From: Neofusicoccum parvum
Taxonomy: Eukaryota; Ascomycota; Dothideomycetes; Botryosphaeriales; Botryosphaeriaceae
Direction: 5' to 3'
Assembly: GCA_020912385.1 (NCBI GenBank)
Contig: CP087209.1
Span: forward strand, 1,984,001 to 2,048,000
DNA: 64,000 bases
Below are positions 9,747 through 20,993 of this stretch, piece by piece (position 1 is the stretch's first letter; the number at the start of each line of letters is the position of its first letter). A program made the position numbers and the translations under genes. The notes beneath the pieces were generated by a model. It had not been told where the DNA came from, did no database searches, and saw only the letters and a program-made list of their open reading frames with translations.

Positions 9747-12700
9747 TTACGTCTTCACAAGCTTCTTCAACGACCCAAACAGCCCACTGCTCTTTGACTC
9801 GTCCTTCGGCTTCTCCTTCTCCCTCGAAGTCTTGCTCCGATGATGTTTCTCCCCCCTTTCTCTCTCCCGTTCCCTCTCTCCACCTCTCCTTTCTCTGCTC
9901 TCCTTCGGCACCGCCTCTGCAACGCTGTTCCTCCTCTCCTCCCGATGCCTCTCCCTGTCCTTATGTCTCCTCTCCCTTTCCCTATCCTTCTCTCTGTCTC
10001 TCTCCCTCTCCCTATCCCTATCCTCATCAGCCGCATGCGGCCGACTCCTCTTATGCTCCCTCTCCCGCCGACTCCTATCGCTATCCACCCGCCCGCTCCT
10101 CGGCGACACCAGCTCCTCGATCGACCCAGGCGCATCCGCCTGCATCTTGCTATCCCTGCGCCTGTGCTCGCGCGGCTCCCCGCTCCTGTGCGCGTGCGAG
10201 CGCCTCCTCCCATTCCTCCTCTGCTTCCCGCTCGACCCCCCACCGCTGCTGTCCACGGCCACGTACTCGAACAAGTCGTCGATCGTCTGCCGCTCGGGCA
10301 GCTCGTCGACCGGGCTGGGCAGGGCCTCCGGGACGAACGGCGGCGAGCCGGCGACGACGGCTTCATCCTCCTCCATAGGCAGGACGGCGGGCGAAGCCGC
10401 GACGGGCGACGCCGTCATGGGCGGGGGCGTGGGCGGGTAGTCGCCGGCGCGGGAGGCGCGGCGCTCGGCCTTGCGGCGGCGGTGCTCGTCCTCCTCGCTC
10501 GGCGTGCGCTGCGGCCGGCGGGACCGGTGCGCGTCGCCGGCGCGGCGCGACGGCTCGCGCTCCGGTTCCTTGCCTTTGCCGTCGCGGGGCCGGGTGACGC
10601 GATCCTTATCCTTGGGGATGGTCGGCGTGGTGTTGGACCGCCCGAACAGGCCCATCATCAGGCTTTGGCGCTTGGGCGGGCTGGGGTCGCGGGTGCGCTT
10701 GGGGAGGCTGTCGGTGTGGCGGCGGCGCGGGGCGGCTGGTGGGACGTCGGGTCCGCGCTCGCGGAGTTCTTTGGCTTCCATGGTTGGAGAGGGGAAAGCG
10801 TCGGGGACGGGGAGGTCGTTCGCCTCGACGGCGGAGGAGCGCCTTTCCCTTTCCCTTTCGCGTTCTCGCCGTTTGCGCTCCCTGTGACGATGGCGCCGGG
10901 CTTCTTCCTCTTCATCCTGCTTTTTGGCCTCTTCAGCTTTCCTCGCTGCGCGCCGTTCTTTCTTCTCCTCTTCTTCCCGATTCCTCTGTTCTTCCTCTGC
11001 CCTGCGAGCCCTACGCGCTTCGTGTCTCTTTCGGCGCGCCTCTTCCTCCCTCTCCTCCTCTATCTTGTTTCTTACGTCCTCCTCCTCGTCCAATCTCCTT
11101 CTCTCCGCCTCCCGCCTTCTTCGCTTCTCATCAGAATCCTCGGAAGGAGAATCAAAGACGACCTTGGATTTCCGCCGCTCCCTTTTCTTTCTGTCATGTT
11201 CCTCAGCAACGGAAATTGACGTCCTTCGCAGCTTATGCCCCCTCTCGCTACGATACCGCGTCTCTCCGTGGTGGTCGCTGTGCTTTTCTTTGTCACGGCT
11301 GGACGAGCTCTTGCTGCTGGTTGCTTTACCGCCTTGACCGCTGGCATCACTGATGCGCCGTTGACGTGCAAATGCAGCGATGGGAGATGATGTCGAAGAA
11401 CGACGCCTTTGACTCTGAGACTCCTCGAGTGGAGGCACAGTGTCTTCCGCGGGTACGGGCTCCGGATCGGCTGGAACTGTTTCAGAATCTGCTGTGACGG
11501 GATCATCTGATGGGGATGGCTCAGCATCTGCTGGAGTTGGGTCTGGCTCGGCTGGAGTGGATTCTGGCTCGGCCGGAGTGGGTTCAGGATCTGCTGAAGT
11601 GGGCTCAGGATCTGCTGGAGTAGGCTCAGGATCTGCTGGAGTAGGCTCGGGGTCTACTGAAGCGGGCTCGGGCTCTGTTGGAGCTGGCTCTGTCCCGGCG
11701 TCCGCGCTAGGTTCCTCTCTGTGGCGATCCAATTAGCAATTTCCCTCTTCAAAAACGTCCTAGCTAGAAACATTGCGTTTCGTCTGCCAGTAGGAGTTGA
11801 AAATTTGTCCAAAGAGAAGGTGGTCTCGGTACCAACCAAACCCATGTGGATAAATTCTTCAATTCCCTAGGGAACGCATGAATAATATTAGATATGTGGA
11901 CACTTACTCTTTCTTGGTTTCATCTTCGACAGGCGCATCGCCGGCAGGAGATGGTTCTTCGGTAGGCGGCGGATCTTCTGTAGGTGGCGGTGGAGCATCT
12001 TCTGGTGCTGGAGTCGGCTCTTCTGGTGCTGGAGTCGGCTCTTCTGGAGCAGGAGTTGGCTCTTCTGGAGCAGGAGTTGGCTCTTCTGGAGCAGGAGTCG
12101 ACATTTCAGAGACAGGAGCCGGCTCTTCAGAAGCAGGAGTTGGTTCTTCTGGTGCTGGAGCTGGCTCTTCCGGGACTGGAGTCGGCTCTTCCGGGGGAGG
12201 AGTCGGTTCTTCTGGAGCAGGAGTTGGCTCTTCTGGTGCTGGAGCCGACTCCTCCGGAGCAGTAGTCGGCTCTTCAGGGGCAGTAGTCGGCTCTTCAGAA
12301 GCAGGAGCCGACTCCTCTGGAGCGGGAGTTGGCTCTTCTGGAGCTGGAACTGATTCTTCTGGACTCGGGCCTGGCTCTTCTGGAGCTGGGGCTGGATCCT
12401 CAGGAGCCGGTGCAGGCGTTTCCTCAACAGACGGCTTCTCCTCTGCAACCGGCTCCGGGTCGCCAGCAGGAGCAACGGGCTCGGTGGGAGCATCTTCAGC
12501 AGGCTTATCCCCACCCTCTGGTGTCTCGTCCTTCTCTCCCTCTGGAGGATTGTCGGCCGGCTTCACCTCCTCAGGCTTGCTGCTGTCGCCGGCGTCTTCT
12601 TGCGGCTCAGCTGGAGCTTCAGGTGCCGGGGCGGGATCGACCGAGGCGTCGCTGTGGCTGTTGGTCAGTCTTCGATTATCGGAAGATGGGCAGAAAGAAG

Positions 12701-15700
12701 AAGAAAGAACTATTGCGTGGGGAGTTGAAGCATTCGCCCAGATGCTTCTAGCTTAGACCAATTCCATCGAGGCGAATATTTCAACCCCCCACGGACGCAA
12801 AAAGTCTTCATGCTAGCGACGTAGAACTCACCCTTTCGTGTCCTCCTCCGCAACATCTCCACCACTCGCTTCGGGAGCAGGATCCGTGGGGGCCTCGACG
12901 GGAGCAGCAGTTGAATCCTCGGCCGGGTCGTCCGATTTCTTTTCCTCAACAGCGTCGGTTTCAACAGGTGCGACTTCAGGCGGGGCGCCGTCCCCGTTAT
13001 CGCCGTCCTTCGGTGCAGACTCGTCGCTGGCCGGTTCCGGCGGCGCGGGCGGATCACCGCTCTCCGCAGGCTTCTCGCCGTCTCCGGATTCCGGGGTCGT
13101 CTCGACTGGCGGGTCCGAAGACGGCTCTTCGGGAGCAGGCACAGCGGGCTCCTCGCTTGGGCTCTTCTCCGCCTCCGGCTGGCCCTCGGGTGGATTCGTG
13201 GCTTCTTTGGACCCCTCTCCCGCCGGTGGATCCGGAGCTGCGCTCTCGGCAGGTTCTCCATCCCCTGGCGCTGGCGTGTCCTCGGCCGTGGTAGCGGGAG
13301 TTTCCTCTGTGGTCTTCGAGCTGTCATCCGGAGCGCTCCCGTCGGTGTCCGGCTTGGAATCCTGGCTGTCCTGAGATTCGGGCGCGGGCGCGGTCACTTC
13401 GCCATCGGCTGCCTTTCCCTCGTCCCCGGCAGGATCGTCGCTCGTGCCCTTGTCGTCGCCCGAAGCGGCTGGATCTTCCGTTTTCTCGGCTTCGCCCTCT
13501 TTTGTCTCGGTCTTTGAGGAGTCGGCTTCCGGAGAAGGCTCGGTCGCGTCCTTGGCTTCTGGGGGGTCGGATTCCGGAGCAGGCTGAGCAGCTTCATCCG
13601 TCTTCGGGGCTTCCGTATCGGGTGTCGAATCTGCGGCCTCGGGCGCCTTATTCTCCTCGCTGGATTCGCCGTTGGCTGGCTCTTCTTTGCTCGCCGACTT
13701 TTCCTCGGTGTCGGCCTCCGGCTTCGTGTCCTTGGGTTGGCTTGTCTCGGGCGTATCCGCGGGAGGATCCGGGATGGGCTCGTCCTTTGCGCTCTCATCT
13801 TGTCCAGCATCAGGGCTTGGGCCAGAGTCCTTTGGAGCGTCCGGTTCTGACTTTGGCTCGGTGTTTGCCTCCTCGCTACTCGGTGTCTCCTTGTCGGCCT
13901 CGGGAGCAGGCTCTGGAACGACATCTTCCGCAGGCTTTGGCTCGCCTTCGGTCTTTTCGCCTTCATTTTCGTCCTTTGGCGAGTCCTTGTCGCCCTCGGA
14001 ATCGGCGGGTGCGGGATCTGCAGGTTTTGCTGGCTCTTGGGATTCCCCGGAGTTAGGCTTGTCGGATTCCTGGGATTCTGTTGCGGGGGCTTCATCCGGC
14101 TTTTGCTCCTCGCCGCCATCAGTCGGTGCGGGGTCGTCCTTCGCGTCGTCCTTAATGGGTTCCGGAGGATTTGATGCAGGGCTTTCCTCTAGTTTTGGCT
14201 CCGATATCTCATCGGGTTGCTTGTCACCCTCGGTCTCGGGCGCGGGAGCAGAGGCGCCATCTGTGGCGGGGGTTTGATCGTCACTGCCGCCAGAAGCAGG
14301 ATCTGGCTTTTCTTCACCGCCCTTAGCATCGGCTTCCGGTGGAGGCTCCTCGCTGCAGCATATAAGTTAACATTGTACAAAAAAAAGCATACCGCCTGCG
14401 AGGAAATTACAGTGCGATTCCTCACGCAAAGTGTAGAGACTTACGTCTTGGGTGGACCCTCAGCCGGCTCTCCGCTGCCCTCGGTCTCGGCTTTCTGCTC
14501 GTCACCTTCAGTTGCCGGCTCGGGATTGGACGACTCGGGCGCCGGGGATTCTTCTTGCTTCTTTTCCGCCTCTTCTTTTTCTCTTGCTGCAGTTTCTTCC
14601 TTTTCCTTTTCTGCAGCAATAGCAGCTGCCTCGTCGGCTTTCTTCTTTTCTTCTTCTTCCTTCTCTCTTGCCGCAGCCTCTTCTTGTTCCTTTACCTCCT
14701 TCAGGACCTGGTCCACGACTCGATGGTCGTCCTCCGTGTATTCCTCCTCCGGAGGCTTCTCGGGTTCGGCTGGCGGTAGATCTGGCGTTTCGTCCGGCTT
14801 TGAGTCGTCATCAGGCTTCGAATCCCCAGCGGGACTGGACTCCTCGGCCTTTGGCTCCTCAGACTTTGCTTCTTCGGACTTCGTTTCGTCCGAATTTGTC
14901 TCCTCAGGTTTCGTCTCTCCTTCTTTCTTCTCGCCCGAGTCAGAGCTCTCCTGGCCTTCGCTCGGCTGCTCGGAACCTTCAGTCGGCTCCGCAGGCGGTG
15001 CATCGGGCTCGGTTGTCTCAGCATCGCCTGTGGGCTGCGCATCTGGAGAAGGCTCTTCTTTAGGAGGGTCGCTCTGAGGAGGATCATCACTCGGCGGATC
15101 GTCTTTGGGCGGCTCCGTCTCAGAAGGCTCTTCTTTGGACGGTTCATCGTGAGAGGTCTCTTCCTTCTCCGGCGCACCTTCCTCAGTAGTGCTCTCCGCC
15201 AGCACCGTCTCGTCCTTGGCGGGCTCGTCGGGCGCCTCCTTCGTCTCCTCGCCACCTCCCGCCTGCTCGGCCGTCGGCTCCGCCTCCACGGGCTTCGCGG
15301 GCGCCACGGACGTGTGCTCGGTCTCGTCGTCCGACTCGTCGGTTTCATCGGAGTCGTCGGTTTCCTCTGAGGACTCCTCGCTTTCCTCGACCGGCGCTGG
15401 TTTTTCCGCGGGAGCTGGGGTCTCGGCTGGCGGGTCAGGCGGATTCTCGGGGGCGTCGCTTTGCTTCTCTGCGTCCGCGCCGTCGTTACCGTCGTCGCCG
15501 CTCTCAGGAGCGTTCGGCTCGTCGGCCTTGGTTACGTCTCCGGCGCTTTCGCCTGCCTCGCCCTCTTTGGTCTCTTCTCCGCTGTCTGCGGGTTTGGTCT
15601 CGGGCTCGTCCGCGATGGGTGGGCTCTCCGCCGGGGGATCTGAAGGGGCGTCTACCGGCTCGACAGGGGCATCGGTGGGGTCAGCAGGAGGCACTTCTGG

Positions 15701-18700
15701 TTTGTCGTCAGGGCTCGGTGGACTGTCCGCTGCCTTTTCTCCATCTGCGTTGCCTGCGTTGACTTGTTCGGTTTCTTCGGTCTTTGGCGCTTCCTCAGTG
15801 CTGTCTGGCGGACTGTCGGTAGCGCCATCATTCTTCGTATCTCCCTCTGCTGGTTCCTCGCTGTAACGTTGAGATCAGCATTTGCGCAAAAATTAAGGTG
15901 CTTCTGCCATGAGGAGTTGAGCGTTCATCCGGACGCAGCAGTCCCAATTTTATTGACCAAAACCATCCGGATTAATGCTTCGACTCATTGGCACAGCCAG
16001 AAAACCGCTTGTGGACTGGCAAAGAACAGCATATGAAGACTTACTCTTTTACGCTTTCTTCCGAGCCCACCTTCTGTTCTTCGCCTGCACCAGCATCCCC
16101 GCCATCCTCGGTAGGCGCGGTCGGCTCCTCACTACAAGTTGGTCGTCAGTACCTTAACACCTCGAAGATACCATTGAAAGATAATGCGCAAGTCATTAAA
16201 AGTCGAAGCATTCATCCGAGCACAGTATTTATGCTTCACGACAAACAACTCATCCAAATGAACGCCCCAACTCCCCCTGAACAGACCCCATGCAAATCTC
16301 AAAGTGAAAAACACGTATACATACCCACTCGGCGCCTGGCCTTCCTCACCACCCACCATCCCCTCTCCCACAGGCTTCTCCGACTCCGCGCCCCCATCTT
16401 CCCCATCGCCACCACCCAGCGGCTCGGGAGCCGCAACGGGCTCAGGGGCATCTTCCGTGTCCTTCTGATCCGGCTCTATGGGATCGAAATCCTCGCCGTC
16501 GCCGGTCCCCGCATCCTGCTTCTCCCCCTCTTGAGGCGGATCGGGAGCCGGGGGCGGAGGCTCGTCGCTCGCTGGCGTCTCGCCCTCGCCCTCGCCCGGC
16601 GGGGCTTCTGGAGCATCCTCCGTTTCCCCCTCGACGGCTGGCGGCTCTGGAGCAGCCGGGGGAGGCGGTGGGGCGTCGTGCGGAGCGTCGCCTTCCGCGG
16701 GCTTTTCTTCCGTCGCGGGAGGCGCCTCGACGGGCTGCTCCTCGGCGGGAGTATCCGCGGGGCTGTCGCTTTCTGGGGGCGGCGACGGATCAGCCGGGGG
16801 CGCGTTTGCGCTTGGATCGTCGCCGGCCAGCGGCTCGTCGTCTTTCTTCTCCTCGTCGCTCGGCGCATCCGGTCCCGGTTGCGGCTCTGCGGGCTCGTCG
16901 GTCTGGGCTGGGGGCTCTGGCGCCGGGGGCGGTGCGTCCTCGCCGCCGCCATCGTTCGGCGGCGGTGCTTCGTCCTCGGCGGGAGGCTCCGGGGCGGCGG
17001 GTGGCGGCGGCTCGGCGCTGCCTTCGCTCTCTCCAGCAGGTGCTTCTGGCTCGGATGCGGGCTCAGGCGCTGGAGGGGGCGCGGGATCTGTGTTTTCCGG
17101 CTCCTCTTCGCCGCCGTCGCCGCCCTCTGCTAGCGGGTCGGGAGCCGCGGGAGGGGAGGCGTCGGGCTCGTCGCTCTGCAGTGCGTCGCCAGTATCTGCT
17201 GGGGGCTCCGGAGCTGGGGGAGGGGGAGCATCGTCGCTCTCAGCAGACGCCGGCTCCGCTGGGGGGTCTACAGGCGGCTCGCCACTGTCGGTAGGAGGTT
17301 CTCCATCGTCCACGGGCGGCACAGCACTTTCCACAGGCGGTGCGTCGCTTTCTGCGGGAGGAGCATCCGGCTCTGGGGGCGGCGGGGGCGCCTCGCTGGC
17401 TGGCTCATCCACCGCCGGGGGATCAGACTCGCCGCCAACGTCGACAACCACGACATCGGCATCGTCGCCAGCCCCCTCGCCGCCCACGTCCACCACGACG
17501 ACAGCCGGCTCCTCCCCGTCAGCCTTCTTCTCGTCCTTCTTACCGCTCTTACCTTTCTTCTTCGCCGTACTCTTCACCTTCGCCTCCAACTTCTTCCTCG
17601 CCTCCTCCTTCCTCTTCGCGTCGGCCTCCTGCTTCTTCTTCTTCAAGTCGGCCTCTCTTTTCTTCTTCTCCTCGAGCTGCTTCGCCTGCTCGGCCCTCTC
17701 CTTCCTCTTCCTCTCCTCGGCCAGCTCCGCCTTCCTGCGCGCCTCCTCCTTCCGCTTGGCCTCGGCCTGGCGCTGCATCTCCAGCTTCTCCTTCCTGGTC
17801 GGGCCGACGTGCTCCCTCTTCTGCACGAGCGGGGCCGCGTTCTTGCTCTTCGGCATCGCCGGGATCCTCGGCGGTAGGAGCGAGTTCGCCCTCCTGCTGC
17901 TGCTGCTCCGCGGCTTGGGTTCACGTAAGTCATCTGGAAAATGTACGCTCTTCTCGCTGAGCACGGGGGACGCGGGGGCGGGGACTACCATGGCTGCTTC
18001 TTCTCCCTCTTCTTCGGCCCCCGGCGGCGCTGGCGGAGGCGGTGGTGGTGGCGGCGGTGGGAGGTCGTCTCCGGGCATGGGCGCTGGTGGAGGCGGTGGC
18101 GGCGGCGGCGGGACGTCAATCACCACGTCCACCGCGACGCCGCCGCCCTGCTCGTCGTCTCCAGCAACGGGCTCTGGCGGCGCAGGTGGTGGTGGTGGTG
18201 GCGGTGGAGGGACGTCGATGATGGGTGGCTCGCCGGGTATGTCGACGGCGGCGGGCGGGGGAGGCGGGACGGGCGGCGCGGGCGGGACGTTGACGGGAGG
18301 CGGCGGCTCGGGCGCTTCCGGCATGTAGTGCGGATCGTAGCCGCGGGCGTCCTGCTCGGTGGATGAGATGTCAGCGGAAGAGATATCGACGCCGGATTCG
18401 CCGTCTAGGCTGGCGCGAATGCTGCTACTTGCATCTGCATTGTTGGATGGACGGTCAGCGCGGGCTTTATGGCACGGCGGAGCAGAGGCGCATGGAGGCA
18501 CGTACATTCATATTCGTAGTCATAGTCATCCTCGTCCTCGTCCTCGTCCTCGTCGTCCTCCTCGTAGTGGTATTGCTCAACAGGCTGTCCCGTCAAGGCA
18601 TACTGTTGGACGTCGGGCTGGTACTGGCGCAAGGTGCTCTTGGCGGGATCCCGCCAACTTGCCCATTGGACCTGGCTCAAGTCGTAGCGGGCCATTGCGG

Positions 18701-18901
18701 GCCGCGGCGCTGGCTCAGCCATCCTGGCGAAGGGCGGCGGGGCCCAATGGCTCTCATGCACCGGCGGAGGAGGGGGAGGGGGAGGGGCGGGAGGGAGGAA
18801 TTGGGAATACGGATCCCACTCGTGGTCTGGACGAGACAGGGTCTTAGATCATCGCCGGTCACTTGTCTCGAGAGAGCAGAGGCATTACCCATGTGTGCCA
18901 T
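9747..18901 (-). CDS. giant disordered Pro/Glu-rich protein, eight exons
   Basis: Exons, 5' to 3': 18901-18889, 18826-18506, 18434-16325, 16131-16045, 15860-14445, 14352-12832, 12651-11908, 11718-9747. They sum to 8,184 nt, giving 2,727 residues. Residues 1-111 are Pro/Tyr/Asp-rich with an acidic run. Residues about 150-255 carry four formin-like polyproline tracts. About 330-420 is a Lys/Arg/Glu/Ala-rich predicted coiled coil. About 430-2,170 is acidic low-complexity sequence dominated by Glu, Pro, Asp, Ala and Ser, including heptad-like PAPEEPT and DPEPTPA repeats. Residues 2,180-2,727 are Arg/Glu/Lys-rich with SR-like blocks, ending SGLFGSLKKLVKT. No catalytic domain, signal peptide or membrane span is visible. 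A structural or tethering role is possible: septal-pore and Woronin-body tethers of filamentous fungi share this kind of architecture. No homology to them was recognised. The five central introns (in 11.7-16.3 kb) are all phase 2. Gene structure is well supported; function is unknown. Confidence 0.8.
11530..11695 (-). repeat. coding minisatellite, 21-bp unit (DPEPTPA)
   Basis: About eight imperfect 21-bp units at the start of the last exon encode repeats of the DPEPTPA type. The unit length keeps the frame, so copy number can vary without breaking the gene. Confidence 0.8.
11719..11907 (-). mobile_element. introner-like intron, copy A (189 bp)
   Basis: The intron runs from a GTAAGT donor (11907) to a CCACAG acceptor (11719), phase 2, with a TTGCTAATT branch site. 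It contains two arms in inverted orientation: the 5' arm GAATTGAAGAATTTATCC (complement of 11848-11865) and the 3' arm GGACAAATTTTCAACTCC (complement of 11793-11810). The 5' arm is followed by an ATGGGTTTGG block that recurs in other copies. It is the most diverged arm pair in the gene. Confidence 0.7.
11998..12410 (-). repeat. coding minisatellite, 21-bp unit (PAPEEPT)
   Basis: About twenty imperfect 21-bp units encode PAPEEPT/PTPAPEE repeats in exon 7. Substitutions between units are mostly silent or Ala/Thr/Ser exchanges. This implies expansion by slippage or unequal exchange under selection for composition. Confidence 0.85.
12652..12831 (-). mobile_element. introner-like intron, copy B (180 bp)
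   Basis: Donor GTGAGT (12831), acceptor CCACAG (12652), phase 2. The arms are GGGTTGAAATATTCGCC (complement of 12771-12787) and GGGCGAATGCTTCAACTCC (complement of 12721-12739). They pair over about 15 bp with two mismatches. A shorter perfect inverted repeat, GAAGCAT/ATGCTTC, lies at 12727-12747. The 5' arm is followed by CGATGGAATTGGTC, matching the GGATGGNTTTGGTC block of copy D. Confidence 0.8.
15861..16044 (-). mobile_element. introner-like intron, copy D (184 bp)
   Basis: Donor GTAAGT (16044), acceptor TTACAG (15861), phase 2. The arms are GAGTCGAAGCATTAATCCGG (complement of 15967-15986) and CCGGATGAACGCTCAACTCC (complement of 15913-15932). The 5' arm is followed by ATGGTTTTGGTC and the 3' arm by TCATGGCAGAAGCA. 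It is one of the copies closest to the family consensus. Confidence 0.85.
16132..16324 (-). mobile_element. introner-like intron, copy E (193 bp)
   Basis: Donor GTATGT (16324), acceptor TTGTAG (16132), phase 2. The arms are GGAGTTGGGGCGTTCATTTG (complement of 16255-16274) and CTCGGATGAATGCTTCGACT (complement of 16201-16220). It lies upstream of the 87-nt exon 4. The 3' arm is near consensus, while the 5' arm has drifted. Confidence 0.75.
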
Positions 18902-20550
18902 GGCGGATATATGGGACGGGCGCCTCGGGGCTCGTTGGGCATCGGAGGCGCACGAGTGGCCGCGGCCAGGGAGCAGTGGGCCGACGCGTCAGGTACCGAA
19001 GGCGGCCGGCAGGGCTATCGTGGCTCGACTGTCGGGCTGGTCGTGGGCGCGCGCAGAGCCGGCGAATGGGTCAATGGAGGCGAGTGCACAGAGGCATTGG
19101 AGTGGTGAGAGCGCGGTTGAGGAGAGGTCGGCGCTGGGAGTGTGGGGAAGCGGCGGTACACGACAGATGCAAGCAGCCGGAGCGATGAGAGTTTTCCCAA
19201 TCGGAGCGACATGGAGGCTGTCGGGGGTGCCGGGGACAGCTGGAGCCACGTCGGCCGGCTCTATCTGCTGCCATTGAGGGCGCGCCGGGCGATGAGTGAG
19301 CAGCGGCGCAGCGCGTGGAGATGCGGGCGGCTGCCCGCTGCTGCAGCCCGTCGCGCACACGGCGACGGGCATATGCAATGCACGGCTGGCTCATTGGGCG
19401 GGCGGCGTTGGGACGCGGCGAGCAGCTGCTGCACGACGCGGCCGTCGTCATCGCCGTCGCCGTCGCCATCGCCATCGGCGCGTGGAGCCATCGTGTGCGC
19501 GCGCGAGTAAGAGGCGCGCAGGTGGCCGGCGGCGTGGGGGAGCGCGGGCTGGGATGAGGTGACGGGCGGCGGTTGACGTGTCGCGCCTGAGGCCCAGTCG
19601 CGAGTGGCCGACCCGCTTTGGGCACTTCGATTTCCCATCGCTTGCGACATCGCCCACATCCTCCACAGCGATCGCTGCCCCAGCCGCGGCGTGGAACGTG
19701 GGACCTCGAAGGCCAAGGGGCCCCGTCACATGCTGCCTCTAAGCGCCGTCCAGCCTCGACATTGCCACTTCCAGCGCTCACCACGCCCGGCTTGCTACTT
19801 TGGACCTCGCGATGCGGCTACCAGCGGATACATCACATCGCATCGTCCCTCGCCGCTTGACAGCGCATGAACCGCTCTCGCGCTGTGGTGGTGGTGCGAG
19901 CTGCAGCTCCGTCCAGAATAAATTGCCCTGAGCGGCGAGCGTGCATTGTCACATTGCATCCTTATCTGTCTGTCCAACCCCCCAACGCCGTGCCCTCGCC
20001 TTTGTTCCTGCTTGTAGGCTCTCCTTGGCTGTCGTTGGCAGTTGGCCGGTGTTGTGCTGTGTTTCACGCATATCTGCTGTTCTATAGTCTGCGTTAGGTC
20101 GCTGCTAGTGCTGCTCCCGTTCGACGGCCACGTTTGACATGCAGCTAATGGGGCTGAAACATCTGCAGACGGACAGCCTCGACCATTGGCCAACTGGACA
20201 GTCACGTGGCCGTCGACTACACTTCAGTCGGCGGCATGGTGTCCAGCCCTGCTTGCAACACTTGAGTTCGGGGTAGCTGTCGAGGTGTGAAGCGTGGGTG
20301 GCATTCCATCACTGACCACGACTTCAAACCGGTCAAGCTGCAAGGCCCGCCTCTTAGGCTTCACCGGTTGCAAAAGTTACGCAAGGCCGGCATCGAGGCA
20401 TTAATTGTCTCGCCCGTGCGCGGGCCGTCATGTACTACATACTTTCCTGGCCCGCATCGGGATGGTCGAGTAGTGGTTGCCGGCGCTGCTCGAGAGAGCA
20501 CTTGCATGGCTACTCCATGTTATTTGGGCATTGGCAGAACGTTATCCAAG

Positions 20551-20553
<3 letters not shown>

Positions 20554-20584
<31 letters not shown>
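20554..20584 (+). repeat. (AG)n microsatellite, about 15 units
   Basis: An uninterrupted AG dinucleotide run of about 31 bp in an intergenic region. Confidence 0.9.
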
Positions 20585-20587
<3 letters not shown>

Positions 20588-20816
20588 CTTCGTTTTCCAC
20601 TATTCCCTGTCAGCACTCGTCTTCATTCAGAAATACTCCGTAGTCAACCTCGCCCTTCCATTTTTCTCACATCCCCATTTCGGCTTAACAGCACTCCAGA
20701 AGCTACGGGGCGTCGGGTTTAGAGCACACGGTCTGAAGGAGCCAAGGGCGACGGATGGCGAGCTTTCCGGAGCCGGCGTCTCCAGTCTCCACCATGCGCA
20801 TGGAGCAACAACGAGC

Positions 20817-20993
20817 GAGTGCACCGTTCAGTAATGAAGAAATAGGTGGGCACGGACGAGTGCACCGTTTAGTAATAAAGAAATAGGTGGCACGTACGAG
20901 TGTACCGTTTAGTAATAAGGAAATAGATAGGCACGTATGTACTACGTACGAGTGCACCGTTCAGTAATAAAGAAATAGGTAGGCACGTACGAG
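20817..20993 (+). repeat. tandem array, four units of about 41 bp
   Basis: Four direct copies, each starting GAGTGCACCGTT or close to it. Each continues with an AGTAATAAAGAAATAG-like core and ends in GGCACGTAC. Units one, two and four are 40-41 bp. Unit three carries about 11 extra bases (TATGTACTACGTAC-like), making it about 52 bp. There is no coding potential. The units contain the palindrome CACGTAC/GTACG and lie about 490-660 bp upstream of the reductase start. Confidence 0.9.

Noticed and set aside
14353..14444. Intron C of the giant gene as a fifth ILE copy
   Set aside because: It is 92 bp long and lacks both arms; only its phase and exon context match. Retained as an ordinary intron.
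17090..18328. 412-codon open frame on the plus strand (and others at 15189-15866 and 11878-12756)
   Set aside because: They are antisense to Glu/Pro-rich exons of the giant gene; the codon bias of the real gene leaves few stops on the other strand. Composition is Ser/Gly/Ala repeats only, and the frames run straight through introns with clear splice sites.
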